A stretch of 64,000 nt of DNA, from NCBI GenBank assembly GCA_947579665.1, contig OX388349.1, positions 73,474,841-73,538,840 of the forward strand, given 5' to 3'. The position numbers and the translations under genes are program-made. The stretch is from Sympetrum striolatum. Its lineage: Eukaryota > Arthropoda > Insecta > Odonata > Libellulidae. This document shows positions 45,735 to 58,800 of this stretch, piece after piece. Positions within the stretch are counted from its first letter, which is position 1. The number at the start of each line of letters is the position of its first letter. The notes beneath the pieces were generated by a model that saw nothing but the letters and a program-made list of their open reading frames with translations, was not told where the DNA came from and searched no databases.

Positions 45735-48605
45735 AAGAATACTACCCTGCAATTCGCAACCTACAGCTGCCGCAGCTTGAAGAGTAAAAAACGATTGCTG
45801 GAACTACTCAATGAAGCAGAGAAGATAAAATGGGATGTCATCGGTCTCAGCGAAGTAAGAAGAAAATCAGAGGAGCTACTTACACTGAAGGAAGGACACT
45901 TATTCTTTTACAGGGGTATCAAGGATGGAAGAAATGGAGGCGTTGGATTCTTGATCAACAAGAGATGGAAGGATAATGTGGTAAAAATCGAAGGTGTATC
46001 AGATAGAATTAGTAAACTTTCACTAAAGATCAATGAACGTTACTCAGTTCAGGTCATCCATGTCCACCCACCAACAGCGGCAAGCAGCGAAGAGGAAATT
46101 GAAAACTTCTACCAAACTCTCGGCACTGAACATGTCAAGGAGGCCCACTACTATAAAGTCATTATGGGAGATTTTAATGCTCGTGTAGGTCAGCGGGAAG
46201 CTGATGACACTGTTGCAGGACAATATGAACTGGGCCAGAGAAATGAGCGAGGTCACCGCTTAGTAGAGTTTGCAGAATGCACCAATATGTATATAACAAA
46301 TACATACTTTAAGAAAAATCCTTCAAGGAAATGGACGTGGAGAGGTCCCAATGGAACAAAAAATGAAATAGACTACATATTGCTAATCAGACTCAACACT
46401 GCAACAACTGTGAAGTTTTGAATATCTTCAACACTGGAAGTGACCACAGAATTGTTAGATGCAGAATTAATATTAACTCCCGAATGGAACGAAAGAAGTT
46501 GGTTTCTTGCAAAAAGGATGAGATAAATTATCAGATAACAAGAAGGAGTTTCATCTGGAACTATGAAATAGATTCTCAGCTCTTCAGGAGGAAGAACTGG
46601 TAACCAAAGTTATGGAAGTCGTGAAGAAAGCGGCAGAGGAAGTAGCAAGCATGCCAAGAAGACCTAAGGATAAGAATTATACTGATAGAACCCGGCAAAT
46701 GATGAAGCGAAGGGAGGAACAGAAGAATTCAGACACTCCAAGAGATAACATTGAATATGCCAAGTTTTGCAAAGCCAACCGAGTAGCAATCAAGGAATAC
46801 GTAAGAAATTTTTGACGAAAACGTTATGCAAGAGGCAATAGAAAATAACAGGAGCAAAAAGAGGGCCAGAGGACGCCTATAAATTGGTAATAAACAGATT
46901 TAAGCCTTACAGAAGGGAGAACGCACAACAACGGATAGCAGACCAGCAATATTGAGAACTATAGCAGAATACTTTGGCTTCCTATACAAGAAGATGGGAA
47001 ATGCTGAAGAGGAAAACCAAGACAAAAGCCAAAGCTCACAAAATCTCCTCTCATTTCTCCCAGTAGAGGTAATGGCGGCGATTAAGCAGATGAAGAATGG
47101 GGAAGCAGGAGGAGTAGATGGGGTGTTGGCGGAGTTTCTGGAAGCTGGTGGAACAGATATTGCTAATGTTTTAGCACAATTAATCAGTAATTTTCTAAAA
47201 CAAGGAATGATTCCCAAGGAATGGAACCACGCAAGGATTGTTTTTCTGCACAAGAAAGGAAGCAAAGGAGATTTGAAGAACTATCGCCCCATTAGTCTCC
47301 TTCCAGTTGTCTATAAGACATTCATGAGGGTTATAGTTGAGCTTCTTAAGATGACACTGTCTTCAGCCCAGCCTAGAGAACAAGCAGGATTCCGGAAAGG
47401 CTTCAGCACTATGGACCATATCCACACACTACAGGAGATTATTAATAGAACGAATGAGTTCGAGATACCACTCGTCCTCTGCTTTGTGGAATTGCGAACA
47501 GTCCTTCGACTCGGTAAGTACCTCCTCCACTCTGAAAGCTCTGAAAAACCAAGGGATGGATACTGACAAGGAGAGGTCGCCAGATTGATGCTCGGGATTT
47601 CGATGAGACCTATTTCATATTGAAGTAGGCACAGCGAAAGTAAAAAGTGAGATAGGTTTTGTCCACATAGGCCTTGGTTCCTTAGAGAATTGACAATAAA
47701 CATATCGTTTTTTGTTGATTATCTTCCGTAGGTATGCTTCGCTGCATTTCAGCAGATGCTACCTATGTCGCCTGTGAATCACATGTACCTGCTATCGAAT
47801 TCGTTGTTGGATGTGTTTTTTCTTACTTTTCTAACAATCGTTTCATCAAACTTAATTTTAGGAATAATAGCAATTACTATGCTTATTATTCGGCATCTTC
47901 ATTAAATTATATTTAACTGACCCTGGATATGTTGCTCCCATGAAATTACTCAAATAAAATAAAGTAGTGGACTTGGAATTTAATTCCAAATGAAAACCAC
48001 AAGAAAGGTTGTGAAACCGAAGGATATTTAGTATACTTTCTGTGAGGACACTTTAAGGGAATGACCCTACCTCACAACAACATTAATTTTTTTAATCTGC
48101 TGTAAGCACATTAAACAGCCAGGTATCAAGAATCAGTGCACCCTGTATATGATTGTTGAAGTTATGAAGGCGAAAAGCCACCTGAACCTTTTGTTTATAT
48201 TCCTAAATGGAATGGTTTGTACTTAAATTTGATCGTTTTCAAAGAAAAATAAGTAAATATACTTGTTAATTAGTCAATAAAACCATATTCTAGATGAAAA
48301 AAATTGGTTGCAGTACCACATCGGTGAGACCACTCTCCTGGTGAGTACATCCGTTTATTGCGCAGTATCTATGAGAATGCCACAGCTTCTGTAATGCTTC
48401 ATGAAGAGACCGATGAATTCAAGATTGAGAAGGGAGTTCAACAAGGTTACGGTCTATCTCCCATCTTGTTCACAGCCGTTTTAGAAGAAGTTTTTAAACC
48501 CTTGATTGCGAAGAGAAGGGATTAAGAGTGAATGGGGAGTGCATCAGTCAACTTCTTTTTGTAAATGATATAGTTCTCATTGCAACCAACATTAATAATT
48601 TCAAG
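45735..48605 (+). mobile_element. RTE-type non-LTR retrotransposon, endonuclease and RT, inactive
   Basis: The best LINE copy here. 45735-46420 is an APE-like endonuclease: TYSCRSLKSKKR, WDVIGLSEVRRKSEE, GFLINKRW, IMGDFNARVG and NEIDYIL. A frameshift near 46390-46420 moves the SDHRIVRCRI block (46439 on) to another frame. A broken linker (46612-46815) precedes the RT: AAIKQMKNGEAGGVDGVLAE, GMIPKEWNHARIVFLHKKGS, LKNYRPISLLP, EQAGFRKGFSTMDH. Another frameshift at about 47505 puts FDSVSTSSTLKALKNQGMD in the next frame. After an insertion (47568-48342) the RT resumes with ENATASVMLHEETDEFKIEK, GVQQGYGLSP and QLLFVNDIVLI, where the catalytic FADD/YADD box reads FVND. It is dead by several counts. 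Confidence 0.9.
47568..48342. mobile_element. insertion of about 775 bp within the RTE RT domain
   Basis: The RT reading breaks after NQGMDTD and resumes at YIRLLRSIYENATASV-like sequence, so 47568-48342 is extra. Its edges aggagaggtc and, complemented, aggagagtggtc look like short inverted termini, suggesting a DNA transposon. The TSD is not clear and no coding sequence is recognised. Confidence 0.5.
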
Positions 48606-48659
48606 ATAGTTATATCACCCACCCACGAAGTGAAGATTGAACATATTAATTTTATTTTA

Positions 48660-49250
48660 ATTTTACGGAAGATCTAACTTCGAGGCTTGAACCGTAGAAC
48701 ATCTACATAGCCTCATATCCGGATACACCCGTAGACCTATATAGAATACATATTCTAACATCCACAAGTGCTATTGACTTGAAATTATCAGGATAATTGG
48801 AACTTTGGTCATTACTGTCATGTGTTCGATGTCAGAAAGCACTAAAATCCTGATTTTTCTTATAATAAAGCATTGCTAGGATTTTGGGAATTATTTTAGG
48901 CACTTTCCGGCTAATTTGAAGGTGTAAGTTCAAGCGATCTCTGGAATTCGTGTGTAACAAACGAAATCTACCAATAAATACTCTTGATTAGACGCTAGGT
49001 TAGGGCAAATATTTTTCATAAGAAATACACGTGAAGATAGTTTCTACCGTTTGCAGGCTTCATCTTAATTGCATAATTAAATAGGAAAAAATTGTCCTAC
49101 GAAGTCCTAAGTACCAAAAGAAAGGAAATTAAATTAAACGTCTCATTTTGATCGTTTTATATCGTATACTATGGCAAAATGAACGACTATTTTGTGAAGT
49201 TTCTTTGTGGTAAACAGTGTCTCCCAGGCGACTAAGGTGGTTGTTGAATC
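48660..49250 (+). repeat. modular repeat, plus orientation
   Basis: It shares with 43140-43610 the blocks attttaggcactttccgg, gattagacgctaggttaggg, atacacgtgaagat, gtcctacgaagtc and gactaaggtggttgttgaatcc. Confidence 0.75.
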
Positions 49251-49254
49251 CGGC

Positions 49255-49345
49255 ACAACAACGAAGAAAAACTATGCCCCAGATAGCTACGTGGGCAACG
49301 CTTTTTGCTTCGGTGAAAGAGGTCCTGGGTTCGATTTTTGGAGGG
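49255..49345 (+). mobile_element. tRNA-like SINE head
   Basis: ccccagatagctacgtgggc gives an A-box-like start and gtcctgggttcgatttttgg a B box. No intact cloverleaf closes. It is followed by AT-rich tail sequence. Confidence 0.55.
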
Positions 49346-49769
49346 AGCCCATTTTTGAAATTACCTTAGCTGTTAACTTTTAGCTATAAGATACTATTAA
49401 GATAACTAGCTCTCCATATTATACTGAAGATATATATACTAATTTGCTATATACTCTATAATCATGATAAATCTGTATTTTACACGGGAAGGAGAGATCA
49501 ACTTGAATTTTTCCTTTTTTTCATACGACTTGGTTAATTTTAGTTAATCCACTTCCATCACTGCGAGACATAACATTTATTTTGTACCGTTTTGAACTTT
49601 CAGGAACCACATTTTTAATTGGAAAAGTATTAGCCTCTTGCTACTGAGATGGCTCAGTTAATAAATGCGCTGCGGTGACAGACAATCAGTATTACAGCAG
49701 CACCTCTTAAACAACGTAATTAGGTTAGGTGTTGAGTTTTTGGTGCATCGACGGCTAATGTCATTTAGT

Positions 49770-49925
49770 ACAAATTAATCACAAATTAATCACAAATTTA
49801 TCACAAATTTATCACAAATTTATCATAAATTTATAACAAATTTATTACAAATTTATCACAAATTTATCACAAATTTATCAAAAATTTATCACAAATTTAT
49901 CACAAATTATACACAAACTTATCAC
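49770..49925. repeat. 11-bp minisatellite, about 14 copies
   Basis: Tandem acaaatttatc with few substitutions; the first copies read acaaattaatc and the last acaaacttatc. Confidence 0.95.
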
Positions 49926-49939
49926 ACAGCGTAATTCCT

Positions 49940-51435
49940 GCAGAGGATTGATAAAATAACAATGATCATTGCTCATTATTTATGTCCTAAAACAAAAATA
50001 AAACGAGTTAACTGCAGTAATACGTAAAATGAGTTACTTTGATTATGCATAAGTCATTTTCATAAGAGAAAATTCAATTTTTATTTATATTGGTCCATAG
50101 GCCGATCCAAATCACATGAAATATGATCTATGATAAATAGAACGCGATCATCTACGAATAAATTGTTAACTTATCACCCAAAAAGGTCTTACGTGGGTGT
50201 TTTCTTTTGTACGTCATAGAAAAAGGTTGCAGTGAGAAACACACTATATTTGGAATAAGAGCATGATTAAATTAGATGTACGCATTCACACCGATTCTTG
50301 AGCGATAGATATGTATTGGATGCATGTATTTTAGGAATATGCTCATTACTAATGCTCAGTAATTGCGGCAGTATTCACGAACTGAGAGCACCCAGTGTAC
50401 GCCTCACACCATTTGTTCCTTCCACTCTCGATGGTGCAGTTCCATAACACTTACAGTTCATTGTAACGCATCGCAAGAAAGCACTCTATGAAAACCATCA
50501 TCTCCTTGGTTTGCGTTGGACCGCCTCCATCTTGGGTGGGAGCCAACCGGGAAGAGAGGGGTCCATTGTGATGGCAACAAATGCTTTGTTTCACGAGTGT
50601 GAGGACAGCGAAATGCAGCGGAAGGAAATCTGGAGATGTGTGCAAGGAAGTGGATTAAGGGTCGGAAACTTTGGCTATTCAGCGGCCATTGGCGGATCGA
50701 AAAATGTGGACTCTTTCAAATTGAACTCATAGAATAAAAGTTAAAAATACCCATCGATAGCCTTAGTATTTGTTCTCCTTCGGTTTGATTTATTCAGCTG
50801 AGTTTATTCCCGTTAAGTCAGCGGAATGCTGTGCCGTACGACGAGGATATTGAAGGCTGATCGCGTGTAATCAAAATAAGGTGGCAAGCCTCACAAGTTC
50901 GCTAACTTTATTGATTTTATATCACGCTGTTTTTAGGCACCCATTTTATTTCAATTTTAATTTTAAGGAGAAATTTCTAAACTATCCACTGAGCATTTTA
51001 ACTTAAAATATATGTTATAGCAACCTCATTTTACTCTCTTTAAAAATAGACTGTTTGATACAAATGAGTTTGAGTGGTTAATAATTCTCTTTTTATAGCA
51101 AAATTATGCCATAAACAATGTTAACAATGAAAATGAACTTTTTTGCATTGCTATTTATAGGAATAAATCCTATTTGTTCCAATTATATGGCGAGCACTAA
51201 AAGGGACGCTCGTCAAATAGAATGAAACTAGAACATTAATTTTTCAGTTACGAGTTTCTGATGTTCCGATATTTACAATTCCCATATCGCCTGCATCTAA
51301 GGATATCTAAGTAGATTTTTTTATTCAGGATTCAATAAACTGCTCGTCTATTTTACGGGGCAGTTTATCATTCATTCCTCAACGATGTTTGGAAATAACT
51401 TCTCTTTTAACATTACGTATATAAATGATTTATAT
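49940..51435. other. no gene recognised; GC-richer block at 50440-50700
   Basis: The block 50440-50700 is GC-richer and matches no repeat in the window. Opposed short open stretches there have no recognisable domain. A regulatory element or an unrecognised exon is possible. Confidence 0.4.
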
Positions 51436-51439
51436 GTTT

Positions 51440-51865
51440 TTAATAAAAACGGGAATATGAGAGAGTATACACAATGAGTACGGGAAAAAGTACAACGGAA
51501 AGCGATACGATTTGTAAAGAATTGCTACGATAAAACAGCGAGTGTCACTCAGATGTTACAGGACGCGGGATGGGAATCATTAGAAGATAGAAGAAAAATT
51601 CAAAGGATAAATTTATTAAATAAGTTCAGAGAAACTACGTTTTCAGATGATGTAACCGATATAATGCGACCCTCCTGTTATATGGGCCGTGCTGATACTG
51701 CCCGAAAGATTAGGGAAATAGATGCTAAAACGAATCGTTTCAAAAATTCATTTTTTCCGCGAAGTATACGCGAAAGCAACCGTTTAGGAAAATAGAGTCA
51801 AGGTGCTTGCACCCCCTGCCACACGCCGAAAGGCGGCTTGCAGGGTTCTTACATAGACATAGACA
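51440..51865 (+). mobile_element. CR1-type LINE 3' end, best copy of its family
   Basis: After an upstream frame break it reads RFVKNCYDKTASVTQMLQDA, GWESLEDRRKIQRINLLNKF, RPSCYMGRADTARKIRE and FFPRSIRESNRLGK, then stop. The 3' UTR has cgccgaaaggcgg (hairpin) and ends in acatagacatagacata. 5'-truncated. Confidence 0.9.
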
Positions 51866-51879
51866 TATTAAAAATAGAC

Positions 51880-52085
51880 ACATACGTTCATAGCAGATCT
51901 TAATCTGTAAGTAAATATCTTTACGTACATCTGTATCAATGGCCCAAATGTGAATTCAATACTTTGATTGCGATTTTTTGTTTCCGAGAATAGTAACGAA
52001 ATTAACAATGTTAGGTTTGCTATGATTGTACAGATATTCTTTGTAAGAAAAATTATAATAATTATCAGAAATTTTTTTCAACTTC
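51880..52085. other. no gene recognised
   Basis: AT-rich sequence. Confidence 0.4.
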
Positions 52086-52089
52086 TACA

Positions 52090-52180
52090 GTCTCATCTTT
52101 CATAAGATTGTATTTAGTGGGATATCTGGGTTTGATTCCCCGTCATATCGATATTTTTCACATTTGTTTCCACTTGGGTT
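52090..52180 (+). mobile_element. degenerate tRNA-SINE remnant
   Basis: gggtttgattccccgtcata followed by tatttttcaca matches the T-arm and tail junction of the SINE at 36340-36400. The 5' half is decayed. Confidence 0.5.
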
Positions 52181-52189
52181 TTAAACCGC

Positions 52190-54540
52190 ACTGCACTATT
52201 CGCAAAATATTACTAAAATATAGGATATTCTTAATCCTACAATGCATCTGCAATCCTCGATATTAAAATATTTTTATCGCATTTATATACGTATTTAAAA
52301 TATATTGTTTGGAAAAATGGTGTCCTTTAGAATTCGACATTTAAACAGATCCATAATTATAGTAATAATAATAGTTGCCCAGCTACAGATAAAATATGGA
52401 AGTCGTAAGTAAAGAGACGCCAAAGAGAGTGGCGAGCATTTTTCGCAGTAGTACAAGGGAGTGGAATGGAAGATGACGGAGGAACATGAATAAAACGGAG
52501 CGAAACAGAGGAAATGAAGCAAGACATTAATAGAGAGGGGGAGGCTGCAAATGGAGCTGCCGGTGGGATTGTTGCGTCTGAAAGAAGGGGACACAATGAG
52601 GACCTCCGGATATGTAGAGTCAACAATGGAGTAACCAGGACGACTACGAAAATCGAATTTCAAGGGAACTCTTTCCTCATTTTTTTACTTGGAGATTCTA
52701 ATGGCACCCTGAGACCATTAACGTCTCTTTTGAATTTGAAATGCGTGTATATCTCCGCTTTTCCTAAGAAAGCGTCCTCCATACAAATGTTAAGCAATTT
52801 GCTTAGTGTGTTTTTTTCTTAGGGTTTTTACTATCTTGACGATGGTTGTCATAACGGTGAATGGTGCCGAGGGATGCTGAGGTTTCTTTTGAAAAAATCA
52901 TTTCGCTAGCCATTAGTAAATTTTCTGGATGGACTCGCATTTAATTAAGGCATTTCAATTTAAGCTAATGTGAAGATAGTGCGGACGCCTATGTTCGATT
53001 GAGGAAGTGATAAAGAGAGTTAAAGTGGGGTATTGGGTCTGAAAGCAAATCTATTAAAACAGTAGACAAAAAATCATTGCAACACGCACTAAAAAAATAG
53101 TGAATAATAGTGCGTTGAATGTGAAATAAATCGAAAATCTTCTCAAGGCGGAGAACACTTTAACTTAGGTCATTCAATGATGAGGCTCCTTGTTGTTCGC
53201 AGAAAGTCATCATTTCAAAATTTCTTATTGCTAAAAATTTGCATTATTGTAGCGTAACAAAGATATATCGGTTTAGTTGTGTTTAACCTCAGATCTAGAA
53301 CAAGTCGTCATCACAGTTTCGCCTCGTGTATTATGTGAATGCATCGATGAATACAGTATTGAAAGATCGAATTCATGGGGAATTATAAACAAAATGACAC
53401 AATTATGGGTAAGGGCAAATAATTTCAACTCATGAAGGTAAAAGCACCATAACTGATATCGCATGATGGTGGGTAAAAGATTTACACATTTTTATTGTTT
53501 CTTTGCATTTAAAGATAATTCAGTCTTACGTAAGTCCTTCCCTCTAGGAGTCTCAGTGGAAAATTAACTTTCAAACCTTCTGGATTGAAACAAATTCCAC
53601 ATCATAAGAATCATCTGGTGATGATACATTTCTATACTATAGAATTCCTCAACATGATAATAGATGCAACTAAAATAAAACGCCCCGGAAATTCCAAAAG
53701 TATGAGTTGTGTTTTAATTTCTCTGTGGCGGTGGCTGCGTCCTCCACACGCAGAACAAAAGACACGTTTAACACTTTCGCTGCGGCAGATGTCAATTGTC
53801 GTCCATCATGCTTACATAATTTTTACCGAGCACGCCGGCAAAAATATCTCTCGACTTCCTCGCAGCTTAGTTCATTAAGTTTGTGAAAAATCTATTAAAT
53901 GGAGTTGTCATACATTGCTGTACCCAAAGTTTGTTTGTATTTACTACTATGAAATCTACAAAATAAATTATTGAAAAAGTTGTCCTGCAGTCCTGGAAGA
54001 GCATTTATTTGAATGAGCAGCAATGAAAGTGTTATGAAATGCATTTGTTCAAAATTCCGACTGAACGGAAGGAAGATAAGAGTAGTAAAATAGTAGTTGT
54101 AAAATTTAATCAAAGAGTCTCAGAAGGCGACGGAATCGGGATTTAAACTCTAGACCAGTCTTAATCGATCTTAATTAAAATAATTATAGCGATGCCTGAA
54201 TAGGTCAACGATATAATAACATCGTTATTTAAAGTAGGTAATGAATTAATTAGTTTAGAACAGCGTCGTCCAATAATACTCAACCATAAAAATAGTTGAG
54301 ATTTTAAATAGAACTTGCTCACTGAAAATATCACGGGCAAAGCCGATCAAAATTTTAAGCTATGTTGTACACTATGATAAAAGAATAAGGATGGGGCAGT
54401 CTAAAAGACAAGAGGAAGGAAAAAAAAAGACTGTAGGTATTCCATAAGACATTCATTGTATTTCCAGCGCTTAAGGAATACAAGATTATGCGTAAGTTTA
54501 GTTGTAATTTTCGTATTAATATTGTAACATTAATTATGCA
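52190..54540. other. no gene recognised
   Basis: It includes a purine-rich patch at 52400-52620 with opposed open stretches of low complexity. No domain, splice pattern or repeat is supported. Confidence 0.45.
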
Positions 54541-54544
54541 GAGC

Positions 54545-54990
54545 TTTGGAAAGCTATCAGAGTAACAATCAAGGAAGACGTCAGGAATTTTAATGGAATG
54601 GTAATGCAAGTGGCCATAGATAACAACAAGAGCATAAATAAGGCTATAAGGCTTCCCAATTGCCTGGCATCGTCTGACGAAGCAAATTATAGTCCTACAG
54701 ACAGGAGATGACACAACAACAAAGAGGATACCAAAAACACTGAGACAAAAAGAGCCGAAGGGCACAACCAAGAGGAAATCCAAAACTCATAAGATGTTCT
54801 CTTAATTTTCCCAGAAGAGGTAATGGCGACAATTTAGCAGATGAAGAATGGGAAAGCAGGAGAAGCAGATTGGGTGTTGACGGAGTATCTGTTTGCTGGT
54901 GGAACAGATACTGCTAATGTTTTAGCACAATTAATCAGTAATAGAATGGATCCACGCAATCATTGCTCTTCTACACACGAAAGGAAACAT
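54545..54990 (+). mobile_element. degenerate RTE-type LINE fragment
   Basis: It aligns with 46780-47260 of the main RTE copy: gagtaacaatcaaggaagacg, aagaggtaatggcgacaatt, agatgaagaatgggaaagca, ggtggaacagatactgctaa and ttagcacaattaatcagtaa. It contains stops and a deletion around 54940. Confidence 0.87.
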
Positions 54991-55004
54991 ACAAACTTAA
55001 AACT

Positions 55005-55830
55005 CAGTATGTGAATAGAGATCATAGATAAATTTCATATACGCCGTTTAAAGTTTCCCTGATGGTCCTTGGTTCGATCCCAGAGAACCATTTACATTAC
55101 CCAATGCATTTCAAATGGGGATAACGGAGTATTATTTTAAGACTTCGAGACCCAAGCTCTATGCACCCAACAAAGTCTTTTCTGCACCCCAAATTTGTAA
55201 ATAATCTCCGGAACTTTCTTGTAAGTTATCCTTTTCGCGTTGCTGCATTGGAAAATGTATTTTTCTCGCCTGGTTCGTAGAAAAGAATCTTATAACTGTC
55301 AACCATCGATGTCGGGGTTATTGATAAACAGTTTTACTTGCCTGTTTTTAACCCAGCGATTTTTTCATCGTGGTTGGAAAAATAAAATCTCAGAAAATAA
55401 GCTTTTAAATATAATATTTAATTACTTCTCACAATTATTTCTTCATATGGGCCTGAAATCCAAACGTATTCTTATGGGAAAACGTATGAGCTCGTCTTCC
55501 ACAATCGCATTGCAGAGTGTAAAACATCCCGATGTTTTACACTCACCAAATTCTCGAAAACTTTTACTAACTTTATTAAAATTCTCATAATTTAAAATCC
55601 TAAGCAATAACACAAATCTAAAATGAGATTTCTTATTCAGTTTCTCTTCTTTTGATATTTTCTCGATTTCAGGACAATTTTTTTCTCGAGGATAAACCGT
55701 TTCTATATAATTTTGCAAAAGAAATAAACCCTGCAAGCAATAAAATGAACTTAAAATGCATAATTTCTTATGAGAACGTTTTGCCTACTCCGGGGTCAAA
55801 CCATCTACAAATAAGTATTTAAAAAAATCT
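55005..55830. repeat. modular/Helitron-like repeat pieces in both orientations
   Basis: 55010-55150 carries ccctgatggtccttggttcg, atcccagagaacc and ggggataacgga, the plus-orientation module. 55440-55760 matches 28830-29130 of Helitron-like unit B. It is probably a composite of two insertions. Confidence 0.65.
55515..55544. repeat. perfect 14-bp hairpin
   Basis: gagtgtaaaacatc is followed after cc by gatgttttacactc, a perfect palindrome with a 2-nt spacer. It replaces the gggatgggttgtttacaac segment seen at this place in related units. Confidence 0.9.
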
Positions 55831-55839
55831 CCTTCATCA

Positions 55840-58800
55840 TAATAACAATAAAATATCTTTATTCGGGTGAGATTTAGACTACAAGTATTTTCATCCATCT
55901 AACCCATCGGCATTCTTAGGAATTTGTATCCACTGCAGAAAAACACGCACGACTAAGGGCGGTTTGAAACGCCTGCGCTAACTTTCCGATAGCAATAACT
56001 ACTCGTAAAAGATGAGAAGAGTCATGACTATACATACATGTATAAATACGCTTAATATATTATCAATAAGTATATGTATGTGATACCTCAATATGTATAG
56101 TCACGTAAAAGTTTAAATAATTGCTATCAATATACATAATATAATAAAATAAAATAGTTAAAAATGAAACATGATCATAGACTGAAATACTACGTAGTGA
56201 AATCATACACAAATATATACATATTGTAAAAACATGATTAATACAATACATATAGTACATAGTAAAAATATTCTCTTCCTAAAGAAACAATTTAACTATA
56301 TTTAAATTTTGGAAACCGTGCAACTTGTGGTTCATAGGATTTTGCGGAATACCTCAATTGATTCTATTACTGATAGTCAGTAATATATTTTTCTTTTCCT
56401 TTAATTTGCAGGAAGCGAAACCTCTTTAGGCTATTCATTCCAATCCAATATCGATAAAGATGTTCTAAAATGAATGTTTTAATCGAAAATTTATGAAAAT
56501 GATTTTATTTTCCTATTTAAAGTATTCAGCGTAGAATGTATTTCTTTCCAGACAGGTTTACCATTAAATGAACTTCGGGTATCATGGAATAGCCCGAAAA
56601 TATGGAATTTCCAGCGGAAGGCGCATGGAAAACTTAAATATGTTTCCACGATGTTCTGGAGTGAGTTTGGTTCTTTTCCAGTGAGAGTCATAAGGCAAAA
56701 ACATCGTTTACGTATTTTTACAGGCGTTTTGCAGGTAGTTTTTCATAAGTATGTGATAATTATTGGAAATTTACACTGAAGATTAAAACTATGCAATCTA
56801 TTTATTATAACTCATGTAAAAGAGCTATGCATTTCTCAATTTTTGGTTATGGATACAGTTAGTTCTACTGTTATGATGCGATATACAAGTGGCGATTCCA
56901 AATTTTGACTTTTTCAATTTTTCAGCTGTTCTTTTGGGGTTTCTCAATTTCTTATTGTATGAACCACTCCTGTATTAGAGCAAACAAAACAAAAAAAATA
57001 TTCAAATCGGTCGAGCCGTTTCTGAGTTTTAGCGAGACTAACGCACAGCAATTGATTTTAATATATATAGGTATGTATGTAAATAGTACATTATATATTT
57101 ACTTAATTTTATCTTAGAAACCAGCTTTGAAATAAATCTGTTTGCAATATTAAGGTACTCCATGGCTCTTAAATACAAAATATCGGCAAATTTTTTCATA
57201 GAAATAGTTATTTATAATGAACGGGGAAATGAGAAAGACTACTAACATATAACAGAAGAGTATAAAGTACTGTTTCTCTCATTAATCCTGTTATTCTCAT
57301 ATTTTCCGCAACACCCTTCTCATATTCAATCGGAGACACGCGGGAATATTTCGCCAGAAAAGTTCCTCCGAAAGATTCATCTCCTTTAAAAACGGCCGTT
57401 CGCGTGTTTATATTAAAGATGCCTCCCTCCGCCAGGCGATACCAATTGACTCTCCTTTGAAAAGTGTATTTGGAGGAGACGATGTCCAATTGGGATCAAA
57501 GTCAGTGCGGTTGATTGAGGAGCCGTCGCTCGTATTTACGAAGGTCTTACCTAATGTTTAAATTCTCTTTTTCTACCTTCTTAAGTTCGTTTCTCCTTCT
57601 TGTTATTTTTATTACAATCTAACGTCTGTTCGTAGCATTTTTAACAACTAATATTCTGTTTCCACACAATTAGTCAATCCGAAACAATTCATCAATTCCT
57701 TCTGAATTCCCGCATTATATCTACCCCAAGCTTCTGGAGCGTACATTATACAGAAATTCAGCATTCAAGTCTCGTTATCTTCTGATTAAAAATGTTTTAA
57801 ATATTTCATGACTGTCTAGGAGTTTTGATTTCGGAGATTCATACGACTTCAAGTTGAGTCACGTCGCACTATACAGTATTACTTTATATTGTGAGCCAAT
57901 AATACAATTTCAATAAAATCCAAAGAAGCGGCCTTGATCTTGTGGAAATTCATAGTATAAAGATGTTGTTTACCTTCCCGCAAATGTGTGGAAAAGTATA
58001 CATCATTTTTATAACACAATTTCAGTTGCAATCATAGTTCTTTAATAGGAACTTCTTGGTGCTCATGTTACAATTTTCTTGGAGTAAAACTTTCTTAATT
58101 CCTATCCTTATTGTATCAGTATTAATTTATTTTAAGATAATGGAGGAGAAATTACTAATTTTAATAGTTTGTTTAAAATGCACGTGTTTTATCTATTTTA
58201 TTTCATAATGAACTAATTATAAATTACGAATTTCATTAACCTTTTCATTTGAATAGTTTGCCGATACTGCACTTTGACTGAAATGAATTCTCGGAAATGA
58301 TTATTAACCATTCAGAAGTTGATTTCATGCTCAATGAATTTAATAATAACAAGCGAGGGAGGCTGGAATATTCAACATCATTTCTTCGCAAATTTCGCCC
58401 CGCAATTTAGAAAGAAGTTATAAGGGAACGAGGAAGGAGATGAGAAAGAAAAGAAACTTATTAAAGAGGTTCGAAAAGTTATTAAATTGAGCCAGGGATG
58501 CTGATTAAAGAGGCGCTTTGGATGAAAATATTTAGTGCACGTCCTTTCGGCAGCTTACGGAGCCACTCTTGGGGAGGATTTGCTAAGTTTGCCAATAAAG
58601 TGGCAGAGGTGAGGAGAAAGGAAACTGTCCGGTCGAGGGGATCATTTAAAACTTGATGAGCAAGGACTCACACTCCTATATTTGCAATCTTTCGAATTGC
58701 AACCCCATCCAAGTAATACTTCAATTCACTTTTTTGCATAGATGGCATTTATGAAATTGAATGGCAGCTATTTGGCAGCGAAAGGGACTTTCACAATCAA

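Noticed and set aside
50511..50732. Possible exon (open stretch with balanced composition)
   Set aside because: An opposed open stretch covers the same DNA and no domain or splice context supports either.
54355..54783. 142-codon minus-strand open stretch
   Set aside because: It overlaps a degenerate RTE fragment on the other strand and shows only hydrophobic, low-complexity sequence.
57208..57489. Possible exon on the minus strand
   Set aside because: No recognised family, no convincing splice-site pair and no conserved motif; kept only as a GC-richer patch.
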